From Brevibacillus massiliensis (GTDB lineage Bacteria > Bacillota > Bacilli > Brevibacillales > Brevibacillaceae), in contig NZ_HE978540.1 in assembly GCF_000311785.1 (NCBI RefSeq), forward strand, positions 117,623-181,622: 64,000 bases of DNA. Direction: 5' to 3'. Positions within the stretch are counted from its first letter, which is position 1. Every line of letters begins with the position of its first letter. Below are positions 7,768 to 16,797 of this stretch, piece by piece. The notes under the pieces were generated by a model, which ran no database searches, was not told where the DNA came from, and saw nothing but the letters and a program-made list of their open reading frames with translations. The translations under genes were made by a program, and so were the position numbers.

Positions 7768-9210
7768 TTACAGTCCAAAGGAAACAAACTTGGTTTCCAG
7801 ATACTCATCCATTCCGTAATGACCGCCTTCGCGGCCGATCCCGCTTTCCTTGAAGCCGCCAAACGGCGCCTGCGTCTGGGTCGGCGAGCCGTCATTGATG
7901 CCGACGATGCCGTACTCCAGCAGCTCGGCCATGCGGAAGCAGCGCTGGTTGTCCCGGGTGTAGACATAGGCTGCCAGACCGTAGCGGGTGTTGTTAGCCT
8001 GCTGTACCACTTCTGCTTCATCCCTGAAGCGGACGATGGGCACGACCGGGCCAAACGTTTCTTCGTAGGAGATTTTCATCTCGTCAGTCACGCCCGTGAT
8101 CACGGTCGGCTCGCAGTAGAAGCCTTTCGCGTACTCGCCCTCGGTCAGGCGGTTGCCGCCGTAAACCACCTGGCCGCCCTTGTCCTTGGCGTCCTCGATA
8201 TGCTCCAGCACCTTGTTCAGCGCGCGCTCATTTACCAGTGGGCCGATCTCCGTTTCTTTCTGGCGGCCGTCACCCACCTTCGTCTGCTTCAGGCGCTCCA
8301 CCAATTTCTCGGTAAAGGCATCCGCCACTTCCTCATGAACGTACAGGCGGTTGGTACAGATGCACATTTGACCGGAGTTGCGGAATTTGCTTTCAAACAG
8401 TCCTTTGACAGCTGCATCCAGATCGGCGTCGGCGAACACGATGAATGGTGCATGGCCGCCCAGCTCCATGCTGACGCGCTTCACCTGCTTCGCTGCCCCT
8501 TCCATCAGGAGCTTGCCGACGCGGGTGGAACCGGTAAAGGCAATTTTGCTCAGCTTGGGATTATCGATGAACTCCTGACCAATCGCTTCCGGTTTGCCGA
8601 TGACGAGGTTGACGACGCCTTTCGGGAACCCGGCCTGCTCGATCAGTTCAAACAGGCGAATCGCAGACAGCGGTGTGCTTTCCGCCGGTTTCAGCACCAC
8701 AGTACAGCCTGCGGCCAGTGCCGGAGAGATCTTGCGCGCGACCATGTTGACCGGGAAGTTCCACGGCGTGATGGCGCCTACTGGACCAACGGGCTGCTTG
8801 AGCACCATGATTCGTTTGTTCGCCAAGGAGGATGGGATCGTTTCGCCGTATACCCGCTTCGCTTCCTCGGCGTACCAGACGAAGTTGTCGGCAGCTCCCA
8901 GCACCTCTCCCTTGGCTTCGCCCAGCGGCTTGCCCATCTCGGCGGAAATGATGCCCGCCAGCTCATCGCGGTTCTTTTTCACCAGCTCGGACAGGTTGTA
9001 TAGGAATTTGGAACGCTCGCGCGCAGTCAGACGGGACCAGCCAGCAAATGCCTGGTGCGCCGCTTCAATCGCCTTGTTGGCATCGCGGCCATCGCCAAAA
9101 GCGACAGTCCCGATCATTTCTCCTGTAGCCGGGTTCACGACCTGAAGCGTCTCCCCGCCTTCAGCAAAAACCCATTCCCCATTGATATACATTTGCTTGC
9201 TCTCTCCCAC
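7768..9210 (-). CDS. NAD(P)-dependent aldehyde dehydrogenase (GabD-like), probable PAA-pathway enzyme
   Basis: An aldehyde dehydrogenase superfamily protein of about 480 residues. It has the cofactor segment ITPWNFPVNMVARKISPALA, the AFTGSTRVGK loop, the catalytic Glu motif SMELGGHAPFIVF and the catalytic Cys in NSGQMCICTNRLYV. Closest overall to succinate-semialdehyde dehydrogenases. It is the last gene of the paaABCD operon. In the phenylacetate pathway the ring-opened semialdehyde must be oxidised, normally by the dehydrogenase half of PaaZ; no PaaZ fusion is present here, so this stand-alone enzyme is the best candidate. The start is a GTG with AAAGGAG eight bases upstream, close behind paaD. 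Confidence 0.85.
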   Translation of the reverse strand: MGESKQMYINGEWVFAEGGETLQVVNPATGEMIGTVAFGDGRDANKAIEAAHQAFAGWSRLTARERSKFLYNLSELVKKNRDELAGIISAEMGKPLGEAKGEVLGAADNFVWYAEEAKRVYGETIPSSLANKRIMVLKQPVGPVGAITPWNFPVNMVARKISPALAAGCTVVLKPAESTPLSAIRLFELIEQAGFPKGVVNLVIGKPEAIGQEFIDNPKLSKIAFTGSTRVGKLLMEGAAKQVKRVSMELGGHAPFIVFADADLDAAVKGLFESKFRNSGQMCICTNRLYVHEEVADAFTEKLVERLKQTKVGDGRQKETEIGPLVNERALNKVLEHIEDAKDKGGQVVYGGNRLTEGEYAKGFYCEPTVITGVTDEMKISYEETFGPVVPIVRFRDEAEVVQQANNTRYGLAAYVYTRDNQRCFRMAELLEYGIVGINDGSPTQTQAPFGGFKESGIGREGGHYGMDEYLETKFVSFGL

Positions 9211-9224
9211 GACACTCGCTCCTT

Positions 9225-9728
9225 TCAATCTCCTGAGTAGATTGGTTTCAAGGCTTCAAACGGATTTTTGCAGTGCCGGCAGTACAGAATGCTGCGGCAG
9301 GCTGCGGGACCAAACAAGTTCTCCAGCTGTGTATACGGTGAATCGCAGTAGGGACAGGTCACTTTCCACACATCGCCCGGTTTGAAATCCAACGGCGGGG
9401 GCGCGATACCGAAGCTGCGCAGTTTGTCCCGGGCATCGAGCGCGATGCGGTCCGATGTCCACGGGGGATCATAGACGAAGTGAACATGCACCTCCGAGAT
9501 TCCCTCTACTTCCACCAGCTTTTCTGTGATGTTATTTTTCATGATTTCCAGCGCCGGACAGCCGACAAAGGTGGGCAGCACCTCGACGTGTGCCACACCC
9601 GAATCCACCCGTACATCGTGAATCATGCCCATTTCCACCATGCTGATCACCGGGATTTCCGGATCTTTCACATCTTGCAGCAGTTTCCAGCATGCCGCTT
9701 CATGCAGTTCGTTCGTTTCATGCGCCAT
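9225..9728 (-). CDS. paaD: Phenylacetyl-CoA epoxidase subunit PaaD
   Basis: A MIP18/DUF59-type N-terminal domain (LQDVKDPEIPVISMVEMGMI, conserved VLPTFVGCPALEIM) is followed by a C-terminal zinc-ribbon-like segment (CPYCDSPYTQLENLFGPAAC ... CRHCKNPF). PaaD is thought to help iron-sulfur or metal-centre maturation of the epoxidase and is needed for its activity. It lies between paaC and the aldehyde dehydrogenase. The start is an ATG preceded by AAAGGGGTG; a GTG three codons earlier is possible. Confidence 0.93.
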   Translation of the reverse strand: MAHETNELHEAACWKLLQDVKDPEIPVISMVEMGMIHDVRVDSGVAHVEVLPTFVGCPALEIMKNNITEKLVEVEGISEVHVHFVYDPPWTSDRIALDARDKLRSFGIAPPPLDFKPGDVWKVTCPYCDSPYTQLENLFGPAACRSILYCRHCKNPFEALKPIYSGD

Positions 9729-9742
9729 GCGGATCACCCCTT

Positions 9743-10576
9743 TTACCAGCTAGCGGCCGGATCAATGCGGTACACTTCAGACAAGGTTTCCAGCGCACTA
9801 ACCAGATCGGCTGTATGCTCTCCCGCACGACCGCGTTCCTGCGGCTTGCCCGGTTCGCCCGGCCACTCCAGCCCCGCGCCCTTGAATACTTCTTTCGTCT
9901 TCGTCAGCCATTTTTGCTTGAGCAGATCTTCGCCGGCAATCAAACCGAAGCGAACGATGCTCTCCGCCTTTGGCCCGAGATCGCTCAGCTCTCCCGCATC
10001 CGCCCACACTTTGGCGATGGCGGCTTCCACTTTTTGGCGGGCCGTATCCGTACTGTTTGCCAGCTGCTTCAGCCACACCTGCCAGTGCATTAGATGGTAG
10101 CGGTGCTCGGTCAGCATCTTGCGGCTGACCAGCGCGAGCGGCGCGAAGGAGGAGTTGATCAGAGCCTCCAGGCGGACCAGCTTGTGCAGCCCGTACACGT
10201 AGTTGCGGACAATCGAATAAGCCCAGTCGTAGTGCGGGTCGTCGTTGTACTCGCCGATTCCGTTTTTGCGTTCGACCAGGATGGCATTGCGGAACGCTTT
10301 CGCTTCGCGAAGCTGCGCGAGATCATCCGCTTTGCCCACACCCAGTTCCTCCAGCATTTCGTAAAACATCGCCGCGTGTCCCATCATGTCCTGCGACATG
10401 GAGGAAAAGGCCACATCTTCTTCGATATGCGGTGCCAAACCGAGCCATTCCGATCCCCGGTAAGCGAGAATAAAATCGTCATCAGCAAGCTGGAACAGGA
10501 GATCCATCAAGGCTTGCACGTATTCCTGGTTTTGTTTCGCTTGTTCAACTGTTTCTACACGTGACATGTCGCCCAT
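9743..10576 (-). CDS. paaC: Phenylacetyl-CoA epoxidase structural subunit PaaC
   Basis: A ferritin-like all-helical protein of ~277 residues that pairs with PaaA in the epoxidase. Typical stretches are LADDDFILAYRGSEWLGLAP, MSQDMMGHAAMFYEMLEELG, VRNYVYGLHKLVRLEAL and LTEHRYHLMHWQVWL. The frame extends further upstream, but that part is read from paaB in another frame. The ATG at 10576 follows GGGAGGAG and fits the family start. It is third in paaABCD. Confidence 0.95.
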   Translation of the reverse strand: MGDMSRVETVEQAKQNQEYVQALMDLLFQLADDDFILAYRGSEWLGLAPHIEEDVAFSSMSQDMMGHAAMFYEMLEELGVGKADDLAQLREAKAFRNAILVERKNGIGEYNDDPHYDWAYSIVRNYVYGLHKLVRLEALINSSFAPLALVSRKMLTEHRYHLMHWQVWLKQLANSTDTARQKVEAAIAKVWADAGELSDLGPKAESIVRFGLIAGEDLLKQKWLTKTKEVFKGAGLEWPGEPGKPQERGRAGEHTADLVSALETLSEVYRIDPAASW

Positions 10577-10595
10577 ATTCCCAAACTCCTCCCTC

Positions 10596-10943
10596 TCAGT
10601 TGCCGTTGCCTTCATGTTTCTGCTGTTCTTCGTACTTTTCCTTGTGTTGGCGCCATCTTGCCTGCAGGTCTCCGTAGCCTTTTGTCTCCCGATAGCTCTT
10701 GTTGTCAAGACGCTCCAGCAGCGGACGCTCCTCCGGCGCGAGACCGTGAATGTCATCCCGCTTTACCACCCAGAGGTTGAAGCAGGGCTCGCGGCGCAGG
10801 AAATTTTCCCGCGCCATGGTCAGGGCTACCTCCGCGTTGGGCGCAAGCAGGCTGAACTGATGGACAAACGAGCTGTTGACGTTTTTCTGGCTGAATACTT
10901 CATATACAGAAAATGTTTCCTTTTTATTCGCTTCCGTGCTCAT
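10596..10943 (-). CDS. paaB: Phenylacetyl-CoA epoxidase subunit PaaB
   Basis: A 115-residue subunit that bridges PaaAC dimers in the epoxidase. Recognisable parts are FSVYEVFSQKNVNSSFVHQF, the APNAEVALTMARENFLRR segment and NLWVVKRDDI. The C-terminal ~20 residues are highly charged (RWRQHKEKYEEQQKHEGNGN). The ATG at 10943 has AGGTG suitably placed; an ATG three codons upstream abuts the paaA stop. Confidence 0.95.
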   Translation of the reverse strand: MSTEANKKETFSVYEVFSQKNVNSSFVHQFSLLAPNAEVALTMARENFLRREPCFNLWVVKRDDIHGLAPEERPLLERLDNKSYRETKGYGDLQARWRQHKEKYEEQQKHEGNGN

Positions 10944-10952
10944 TCCATTCAC

Positions 10953-11921
10953 CTACCCTGCCTGGCGACCGAATGACAAGATCGCGTCGCGCACCCATTT
11001 GGTTTCTTCATAAGACATGGACCGCAGCTTCAGACGATGGGCCGAACGTGGACCGTTTCCTTTGACAATTTGCTTAAACTCTTCCCAATCCGGCTGCTGG
11101 TACACCCATTGATCTGTCGCCTCATCATAATGGATGGTTTCGTCCGGTAGCGTAAACCCGAGGTGGAAGATCCGCGGGACATATTTATTCAGAAAAGCTT
11201 GGCGCAGCTCTTCATTTGTCTGTGTGCGAATCTTGAAGCGCATGTTCTGTTCCTGGTTGCTGGTAATCGTGCCGTTTTCCGGCGGTCCGAAGAACATCAA
11301 GAGCGATGGCCACCAGCGGGTGATCGCTTCTTGGAGCATCTGACGCTGAGCTGCTGTTCCCTCTGCCAGCTCCAGCACGATGCTTTCGCCATGCTGGGCG
11401 TGGAACTTCTCTTCCGCGCAAATCCGGTGCAGCGCGCGCGCATACGGCGCGTAGGAGGAATCGAGCGACATCGTCTGGGTAATGATTGCCGCTCCGTCAA
11501 CCAGCCAGCCAATCACACCAGCGTCTGCCCAGGTTGGCGCTGCCATGTGGAATACGTTGTGAAACTTCAGTCGGCCCGTAAACAAATCATTCATCAGGTC
11601 TTCACGCGTCTTGCCCAAAGGAGCCATCAGGTCTTCCGCTACCCGCAAAAGAAGCTGGCCGTGTCCCATCTCGTCCTGAACCTTGGCCATGATCGCCAGC
11701 TTACGGCGAAGCGTCGGTGCTTTTGGCACCCACTCCTTCTCCGGCAGTGCGCCCATAATTTCACTGATACCGTGCATCGAGATCAGCTTGATCAGCTGGT
11801 TGCGGTAAGCGTACGGCATCCAGTCGTCCGCTTCGATTTTTTCCCCGCGATCAATTCGCGCTAAAAACGCTTCCAATTTTTCATCCTCTGTCAGATGAGA
11901 ACGTTCAATCTGTGCTTGCAT
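10953..11921 (-). CDS. paaA: Phenylacetyl-CoA epoxidase catalytic subunit PaaA
   Basis: The catalytic di-iron subunit (about 322 residues) of the multicomponent 1,2-phenylacetyl-CoA epoxidase, which uses O2 to convert phenylacetyl-CoA to the ring-epoxide. Two ExxH iron-ligand motifs are visible: MAKVQDEMGHGQ and CAEEKFHAQHGE. The ATG at 11921 follows AAGGAGG with a 9-base spacer. It is the first gene of paaABCD-ALDH, with its own promoter and operator-like sequence 40-80 bases upstream. No paaE reductase gene is in the cluster, so electrons must come from another reductase. Confidence 0.96.
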   Translation of the reverse strand: MQAQIERSHLTEDEKLEAFLARIDRGEKIEADDWMPYAYRNQLIKLISMHGISEIMGALPEKEWVPKAPTLRRKLAIMAKVQDEMGHGQLLLRVAEDLMAPLGKTREDLMNDLFTGRLKFHNVFHMAAPTWADAGVIGWLVDGAAIITQTMSLDSSYAPYARALHRICAEEKFHAQHGESIVLELAEGTAAQRQMLQEAITRWWPSLLMFFGPPENGTITSNQEQNMRFKIRTQTNEELRQAFLNKYVPRIFHLGFTLPDETIHYDEATDQWVYQQPDWEEFKQIVKGNGPRSAHRLKLRSMSYEETKWVRDAILSFGRQAG

Positions 11922-11960
11922 GGAGAAAGACCTCCTTTTGACCGATTTATTATGATTTTT

Positions 11961-12017
11961 TAATAATACGTTTTTGTAACGTAATAATATCATAACGTCA
12001 TACCTTTTTGCAATAGG
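11961..12017 (-). promoter_or_regulatory. paaA promoter with paa-regulon operator
   Basis: On the minus strand TTGCAA (-35) and ATATTA (-10) are 17 bases apart. The shared element ACGTTATGATAT lies at 11987-11998, overlapping the -10 region, and further TACGTTA / AACGTATTA half-sites follow downstream. The same ACGTTATKATA core occurs in the promoters of paaX and of the catabolic operon. Confidence 0.65.
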
Positions 12018-12056
12018 CGCAACTTTCATTTGATTTCAAGCTTTCTTTTGGTTTGC

Positions 12057-12884
12057 TTATTCTTCGCGGGCCGTTGATTCCGCTGCCTGCTTCAACTGAT
12101 CCGCCATGTCCCGCAATCGCTGCATGACCGCGTACAGCTCCTGAATCCGCGTAGACTGCTGAATGCTGTGATTTAACGTATGTTCCATTTGCCCGGATAC
12201 CACGCTCACCAGCTGATTCATTTCATCCAGGATTCGGAAAATGCTTTTGGCTGACGAAGACGTGGTTTGTGACAAGTGCCTGATTTCCTCGGCTACGACT
12301 GAGAAGCCGCGACCTGCTGTACCTGCCCGCACTGCCTCCAGCACAGCGTTTAAGCCCAGCACGTTGGAGCGCGTGGAAAGCGTGCGGATCAAATCGTTGA
12401 TCTGCGAGGTTTCCGCGATCTTCTTCTCCATCTGCACAGCCGCGTCATTTAGTGTATGGCTGGCCTGTGCCAGGTTATCCGCCTCCTTGGCCAGGCTTTC
12501 CGTATGGAGCGCGATATCTTCGAGAGCATCGGTCAAATTCTTGGCAATTTCGCGCAGTCGATCCTCCTGCTCGGTAGTCACGCCGGTGGCCAGACAACCA
12601 ACCACCTGTCCGTCCTCGATAATGGGGTAGCCCACAGCCACATAGGGGATCCCGTAAATCTCCTTGCCGATTTTGCGCACAACACGCCGCTCCTCCGCAA
12701 CCGCCGTGGCATTGATGCTGCCCGGCCGGAGCGAGTCGCCCACCTTGATCCCCAGGTTTAACCCTGGTGCCGGATAATACGCCAGGAACTTCTCCCTGTC
12801 CGTGACTCCTACCATGCAATCGAACAAAAACGCCTTTTGCAGAATCGGCGCAACTGTAAGAATACTGCCTAGCAATTGAGACAT
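12057..12884 (-). CDS. Soluble methyl-accepting chemotaxis protein (YfmS-like)
   Basis: A 275-residue chemoreceptor with no membrane segment. An N-terminal ~130-residue ligand-sensing domain ([20 protein letters not shown] ... [18 protein letters not shown]) is joined to a short signalling coiled coil. The hairpin tip reads [17 protein letters not shown]...[15 protein letters not shown], recognisable as the CheA/CheW-contact region but with LGLNAVLEA in place of the usual LALNAAIEA. It sits between paaA and the LivK gene, so it may sense an aromatic acid or its CoA ester inside the cell. The start follows AAGGAGG. Confidence 0.85.
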   Translation of the reverse strand: MSQLLGSILTVAPILQKAFLFDCMVGVTDREKFLAYYPAPGLNLGIKVGDSLRPGSINATAVAEERRVVRKIGKEIYGIPYVAVGYPIIEDGQVVGCLATGVTTEQEDRLREIAKNLTDALEDIALHTESLAKEADNLAQASHTLNDAAVQMEKKIAETSQINDLIRTLSTRSNVLGLNAVLEAVRAGTAGRGFSVVAEEIRHLSQTTSSSAKSIFRILDEMNQLVSVVSGQMEHTLNHSIQQSTRIQELYAVMQRLRDMADQLKQAAESTAREE

Positions 12885-12990
12885 GTTCGTACCTCCTTGC
12901 GTCTGGTGAGAAAACGGCCATCCCCTCCGCTTCCATCCTTTCGCGGAAAGAACAGCCGTATAGGTTACAGTCTGTATCGGTCGTTTCGCT

Positions 12991-14202
12991 TTATTTTACG
13001 ACCTGGTATTTTCCATCCTTCACTTCAACCATGATCATGCTGTCTTCGGTCAGACCGTTGTGATCTTCAGCGGAGAAGGTAAACTCGCCTGTTACCCCCA
13101 CGTATTTTACCGTTTCCAGCACTTCGCCCAGCTTGGATACATCGCCGCCTGCCTGCTTCAGACCTTCCACCAGCAGATTCAATCCGTCGTAACCGTAACC
13201 GGCAAAACCATCCGGCTCCGCATTGTAAGCGGCTTTATAGCTATCCACGAATTTCTTGATGATGGCCGCCTGCGGGTCGTTGGCATCCACTTGATCCGGC
13301 ACCAGCAGTTTACCCGCTACCATCAGGACGCCGTTCGCCGAATCCCCAGCCAGTTCCAGGAACTTTCTGTTGGCAGAGCCGTGGCTGCTGATGAACGGAA
13401 TCGTCAAGTTCAGCTGCTTTGCTTCCTTTACAATAGTCGCCGGGCCGGGGTTTGTACCCGCCACGATCAGCGCCTGCGCATCGGTTCCCTTGATTTTCGT
13501 CAGTTGGGAGCTCATCGACGGATCTTTGGTCCCGTATTTTTCCTCGGCAACTATGGTGATGCCGTATTCTGGGGCATACTTCTGCAGCTGCGCTGTCCAG
13601 CCGCTGCCGTACGGGTTGCTGTCGTTCAATGTGGCAATTTTGGTGATGCCTTTTTCCTTCAGGTATTTAAAGATGCGCTTGGTTCCGTGTACATCGGTAT
13701 GCGGAGTTTTAAAGATGCCCGCACGAACCGGATTGGTAATCTGGTCGGCGGCTGCCATCGAGATCATCGGCAGCTTTTCCGCTGCGGCAAATTCAGCCAT
13801 CCCCAGGGACGGCCCGCTTCCGGAGGAGCCCAGTACGGCAACCACCTTTTCTTTGGACACCAGCTTTTTAATCGCCTTCACCGCTTCGGTGTTGTCGGAC
13901 TTGTCGTCTTCAAACACGACTTCCAGCGGATGTCCATTTACCCCGCCCTCGGCATTGATCTCTTTTACCAGCATTTCAACCGCCTGCTTTGCCGGCACTC
14001 CAAGCGGACTGTTCGATCCCGTCAAGGAAAAGATTGCTCCCACCTTGATCGGCTCCTTGCTGGTCTCTCCAGCCGAAGCGGTTTGCCCTGCCCCTGCCCC
14101 GGCGTCTGCAGCCGGTTTCGCTCCCCCGCCACAGGCACTGAGCAGGACGAGGGAAGCGAGCGCCAACGGATACAGCCATTTGGTCATCTGTCTTTTTTTC
14201 AT
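12991..14202 (-). CDS. Branched-chain amino acid-type ABC transporter substrate-binding lipoprotein
   Basis: A LivK/periplasmic-binding type I protein of 403 residues. It has a lipoprotein signal ([12 protein letters not shown], lipobox LSAC) and a Gly/Ala-rich linker before [19 protein letters not shown]. The ATG at 14202 has GGGGGGG five bases upstream; the longer reading frame is not coding. It is encoded last in the livHMGF-K set that lies between paaX and the chemoreceptor. In paa clusters such importers are candidates for uptake of phenylacetate or other aromatic acids; ligand identity is inferred from context. Confidence 0.9.
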   Translation of the reverse strand: MKKRQMTKWLYPLALASLVLLSACGGGAKPAADAGAGAGQTASAGETSKEPIKVGAIFSLTGSNSPLGVPAKQAVEMLVKEINAEGGVNGHPLEVVFEDDKSDNTEAVKAIKKLVSKEKVVAVLGSSGSGPSLGMAEFAAAEKLPMISMAAADQITNPVRAGIFKTPHTDVHGTKRIFKYLKEKGITKIATLNDSNPYGSGWTAQLQKYAPEYGITIVAEEKYGTKDPSMSSQLTKIKGTDAQALIVAGTNPGPATIVKEAKQLNLTIPFISSHGSANRKFLELAGDSANGVLMVAGKLLVPDQVDANDPQAAIIKKFVDSYKAAYNAEPDGFAGYGYDGLNLLVEGLKQAGGDVSKLGEVLETVKYVGVTGEFTFSAEDHNGLTEDSMIMVEVKDGKYQVVK

Positions 14203-14239
14203 CGTAACCCCCCCTTGATTTTCGGTTTTCTTGTATAGG

Positions 14240-14983
14240 TCAAACCGCTTCATGAGCATGGCCCAGATAAGCGGATTGCACACGTGAATCGTTTCTGATC
14301 TCTTCAGCGGTTCCCTCCAGCATGACGGTTCCTGTGGAGAGCACGTAGGCGCGGTCAGAGATAGCCAGCGCAGCACGGGCATTCTGCTCCACCAGAAGAA
14401 CGGTCGTCCCCCACTGGGAACGAATCTCCTGCACGATTTGCAGGATTTCCTTGGCGATCAGCGGCGCCAGTCCGAGCGACGGCTCATCCAACAGCAGCAG
14501 CTTCGGCCGTGAAAGCAGCGCCCTCCCGATCGCCAGCATCTGCTGCTGTCCGCCCGAGAGCGTCCCGCCCAGTTGCCACTTCCGCTCCGCCAGAATCGGA
14601 AAGCGCTGGTAGACGGTCTCCATTTCTTTGGCAATCTCCTTCTTGCTGGTCTTGGGCATCCGGTGAGATGCGCCCAGCCAGAGATTGTCTTCCACCGTCA
14701 GCGTGGAAAAGATTTGCCTGCGCTCCGGCACATGGGCCATGCCCCGGCCAACCACCAGTTCCGCCGAAACGCTTGTAATGTCGGCATCGCGGAACCATAC
14801 CTTGCCCTCCTTGGCGCTGTGCAACCCACAGATGCAGTTCAGCAGCGTGGTTTTGCCCGCTCCGTTGGAACCGAGCAGGGAGACGATCTCCCCCTCGTTC
14901 ACTTGCAGGTTGATGCTGTGCAGCACTTCCACGGGACCGTAGCGTGCGGTCAGATTCTCCACTTTCAGAATCGCCTTCTCCAT
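14240..14983 (-). CDS. livF: ABC transporter ATP-binding protein, LivF type
   Basis: A 247-residue ATPase of the HAAT family. Walker A is GSNGAGKTTLL, the signature is LSGGQQQML, and Walker B is LLLLDEPSLGL. It should pair with the LivG-type ATPase to drive import through the LivH/LivM-like permeases. It is 18 bases downstream of livG and followed by the binding-protein gene. The name is by family position; the substrate is likely aromatic in this context. Confidence 0.9.
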   Translation of the reverse strand: MEKAILKVENLTARYGPVEVLHSINLQVNEGEIVSLLGSNGAGKTTLLNCICGLHSAKEGKVWFRDADITSVSAELVVGRGMAHVPERRQIFSTLTVEDNLWLGASHRMPKTSKKEIAKEMETVYQRFPILAERKWQLGGTLSGGQQQMLAIGRALLSRPKLLLLDEPSLGLAPLIAKEILQIVQEIRSQWGTTVLLVEQNARAALAISDRAYVLSTGTVMLEGTAEEIRNDSRVQSAYLGHAHEAV

Positions 14984-15001
14984 CTCGTCACCCCACCTGT
15001 C

Positions 15002-15769
15002 TCACTCTTCGTCCTCGCCCAGGTACGCCGCGATTACCCGCGGGTTTTCCTGGATTTCGCGCGGTGTTCCTTCCGCTATTTTGGTTCCCTGATCCAGCAC
15101 CACGATGCGGTCGGCAATCGTCATGATCATGTCCATGTCATGCTCCACCAAGAGGATGGCCGTGCCGTTTTTGCGAATATCCTGAAACATCCGGCTCATC
15201 TCTAACGTCTCCGTATGATTCAAGCCAGCCGCCGGCTCATCCAAGAGCAACAGCCGCGGCTCCGCCACCATCGCGCGGGCGATTTCCATCAGTCTCAGCT
15301 TTCCGTAAGGCAGACTGCCCGCAAGCGATGCGGACTCCGCGTCCAGTCCGACATGCTCCAGCCAGAGTTGGGCCCGCTTTCGCATCTCGCGCTCTTCGCT
15401 CCGTGCGCTTGCCAGATTCATCCCGCAGGCAAACAGGCTGGAGCGCGTCCTCGTATGCATCCCCACCATCACGTTTTCCAGTACCGTCATGTCATCGAAG
15501 GTTTGCAGATTTTGAAAGGTTCGCGTGATGCCCAGTCCGGCGTATTCATAGCCTGGCACGCTCGCCATCAGCTTGTTGTCAAACCGGATTTCCCCTTCAG
15601 ATGGAGGGATGACCCCCGACACCATGTTGAGCACCGTGCTTTTTCCCGCACCGTTGGGACCGATCAGCGCCAGAATTTCCCCCTGCTGCACCTGAAAATC
15701 TACCCGATTGACAGCCCGAACGCCACCAAAATCGCGTGAGAGGTTTTGTACTTCCAACAGTGCTGTCAT
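15002..15769 (-). CDS. livG: ABC transporter ATP-binding protein, LivG type
   Basis: A 255-residue ATPase. Walker A is GPNGAGKSTVLN, the signature region is LPYGKLRLMEIARAM (the LivG-type variant of LSGGQ), and Walker B is LLLLDEPAAGLN. The start codon overlaps the livM stop by four bases (ATGA), indicating translational coupling. Confidence 0.92.
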   Translation of the reverse strand: MTALLEVQNLSRDFGGVRAVNRVDFQVQQGEILALIGPNGAGKSTVLNMVSGVIPPSEGEIRFDNKLMASVPGYEYAGLGITRTFQNLQTFDDMTVLENVMVGMHTRTRSSLFACGMNLASARSEEREMRKRAQLWLEHVGLDAESASLAGSLPYGKLRLMEIARAMVAEPRLLLLDEPAAGLNHTETLEMSRMFQDIRKNGTAILLVEHDMDMIMTIADRIVVLDQGTKIAEGTPREIQENPRVIAAYLGEDEE

Positions 15770-16797
15770 GTCGCCGCCTTCCTTTCCACCACTTGCTCCG
15801 ACTGTTTCTGAACCTGTTTGGCCTTTGCCCTTTTTGCGGCCGCCTTTTCATAGGCTGCGCGAATGCAGGGGACGATCCCCTCCGGCATGAACATGATGAT
15901 CAGCATAAGAATGGCGCCGAACACAATTGTATCGAAGTCGCCCTGCAGGCCCGGGATCACTTCACTCAGCATCACAAGGCCTTCGCTGATGGAATTGATC
16001 AGCACTGTACCGGCCAATGCCCCCCAGATGCTCGTCATCCCGCCGATGACCACCATCGTCAGAAACTTGATCGAATCGTGCAGCCCGAACGGCTGCGGGT
16101 CGAGGATCCCCATGTAGTGGGCGTACAAGCCGCCGGAAATTCCCGCAAACATGCCGCTGATGACGAAGGCATTCAGCTTGAATTTGCGCACATCAATACC
16201 CATCGAAGTAGCGGCGATCTCGCCTTTGTGAATCGCCCGGAACGCCCGGCCGACCCGCGAATGCAGCAGATTGAGCGAGAAGAGCAGGACGCAGGTGACC
16301 ACACCCCAGATCAGGTAGTACATGGACAACTCGCTTTCTCCGAAAAAGGGAATCGGTGGGATGCTGATCATCCCGCTGGCCCCGCCGGTTACCGGTTCCC
16401 ACTCATTGATTCCGATCTGCACGATGTAGCCAAACGCGAGGGTCGCCATCGCCAGATAGTAGCCCTGCAGTCCGGCGATCGCACGTCCCAGGATAAAAGC
16501 GAACAGCCCTGGCAAGAGCCCTGAGGCGATCAGGCCGATCAGCGGGGAAAGGCCGTATTTTGTAGTCAATACTGCCGACGTGTAAGCGCCGATTCCCCAG
16601 AACGCGGCTTGACCAAGCGAAATTTGACCGGCAAGCCCCATCACCAGACACAGTCCGATGGAAACAACCGCATGAAGACCGATGATAATCCCTACTGAAC
16701 GGTAATACTCATCCGGCATGATGAAGGGAAAGAGTATCACCAGCAGCAGATAGATTCCGAAGCTTTTTCCCCATTTGTTGATCGCCTGCATCATCAT
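15766..16797 (-). CDS. livM: ABC transporter permease, LivM type
   Basis: A 343-residue integral membrane protein with about ten hydrophobic segments and the family block GLAGQISLGQAAFWGIGAYT near residue 55. The C-terminus is Lys/Ala-rich and cytosolic (EKAAAKRAKAKQVQKQSEQV). It overlaps livH and livG by four bases each. Confidence 0.92.
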   Translation of the reverse strand: MMMQAINKWGKSFGIYLLLVILFPFIMPDEYYRSVGIIIGLHAVVSIGLCLVMGLAGQISLGQAAFWGIGAYTSAVLTTKYGLSPLIGLIASGLLPGLFAFILGRAIAGLQGYYLAMATLAFGYIVQIGINEWEPVTGGASGMISIPPIPFFGESELSMYYLIWGVVTCVLLFSLNLLHSRVGRAFRAIHKGEIAATSMGIDVRKFKLNAFVISGMFAGISGGLYAHYMGILDPQPFGLHDSIKFLTMVVIGGMTSIWGALAGTVLINSISEGLVMLSEVIPGLQGDFDTIVFGAILMLIIMFMPEGIVPCIRAAYEKAAAKRAKAKQVQKQSEQVVERKAAT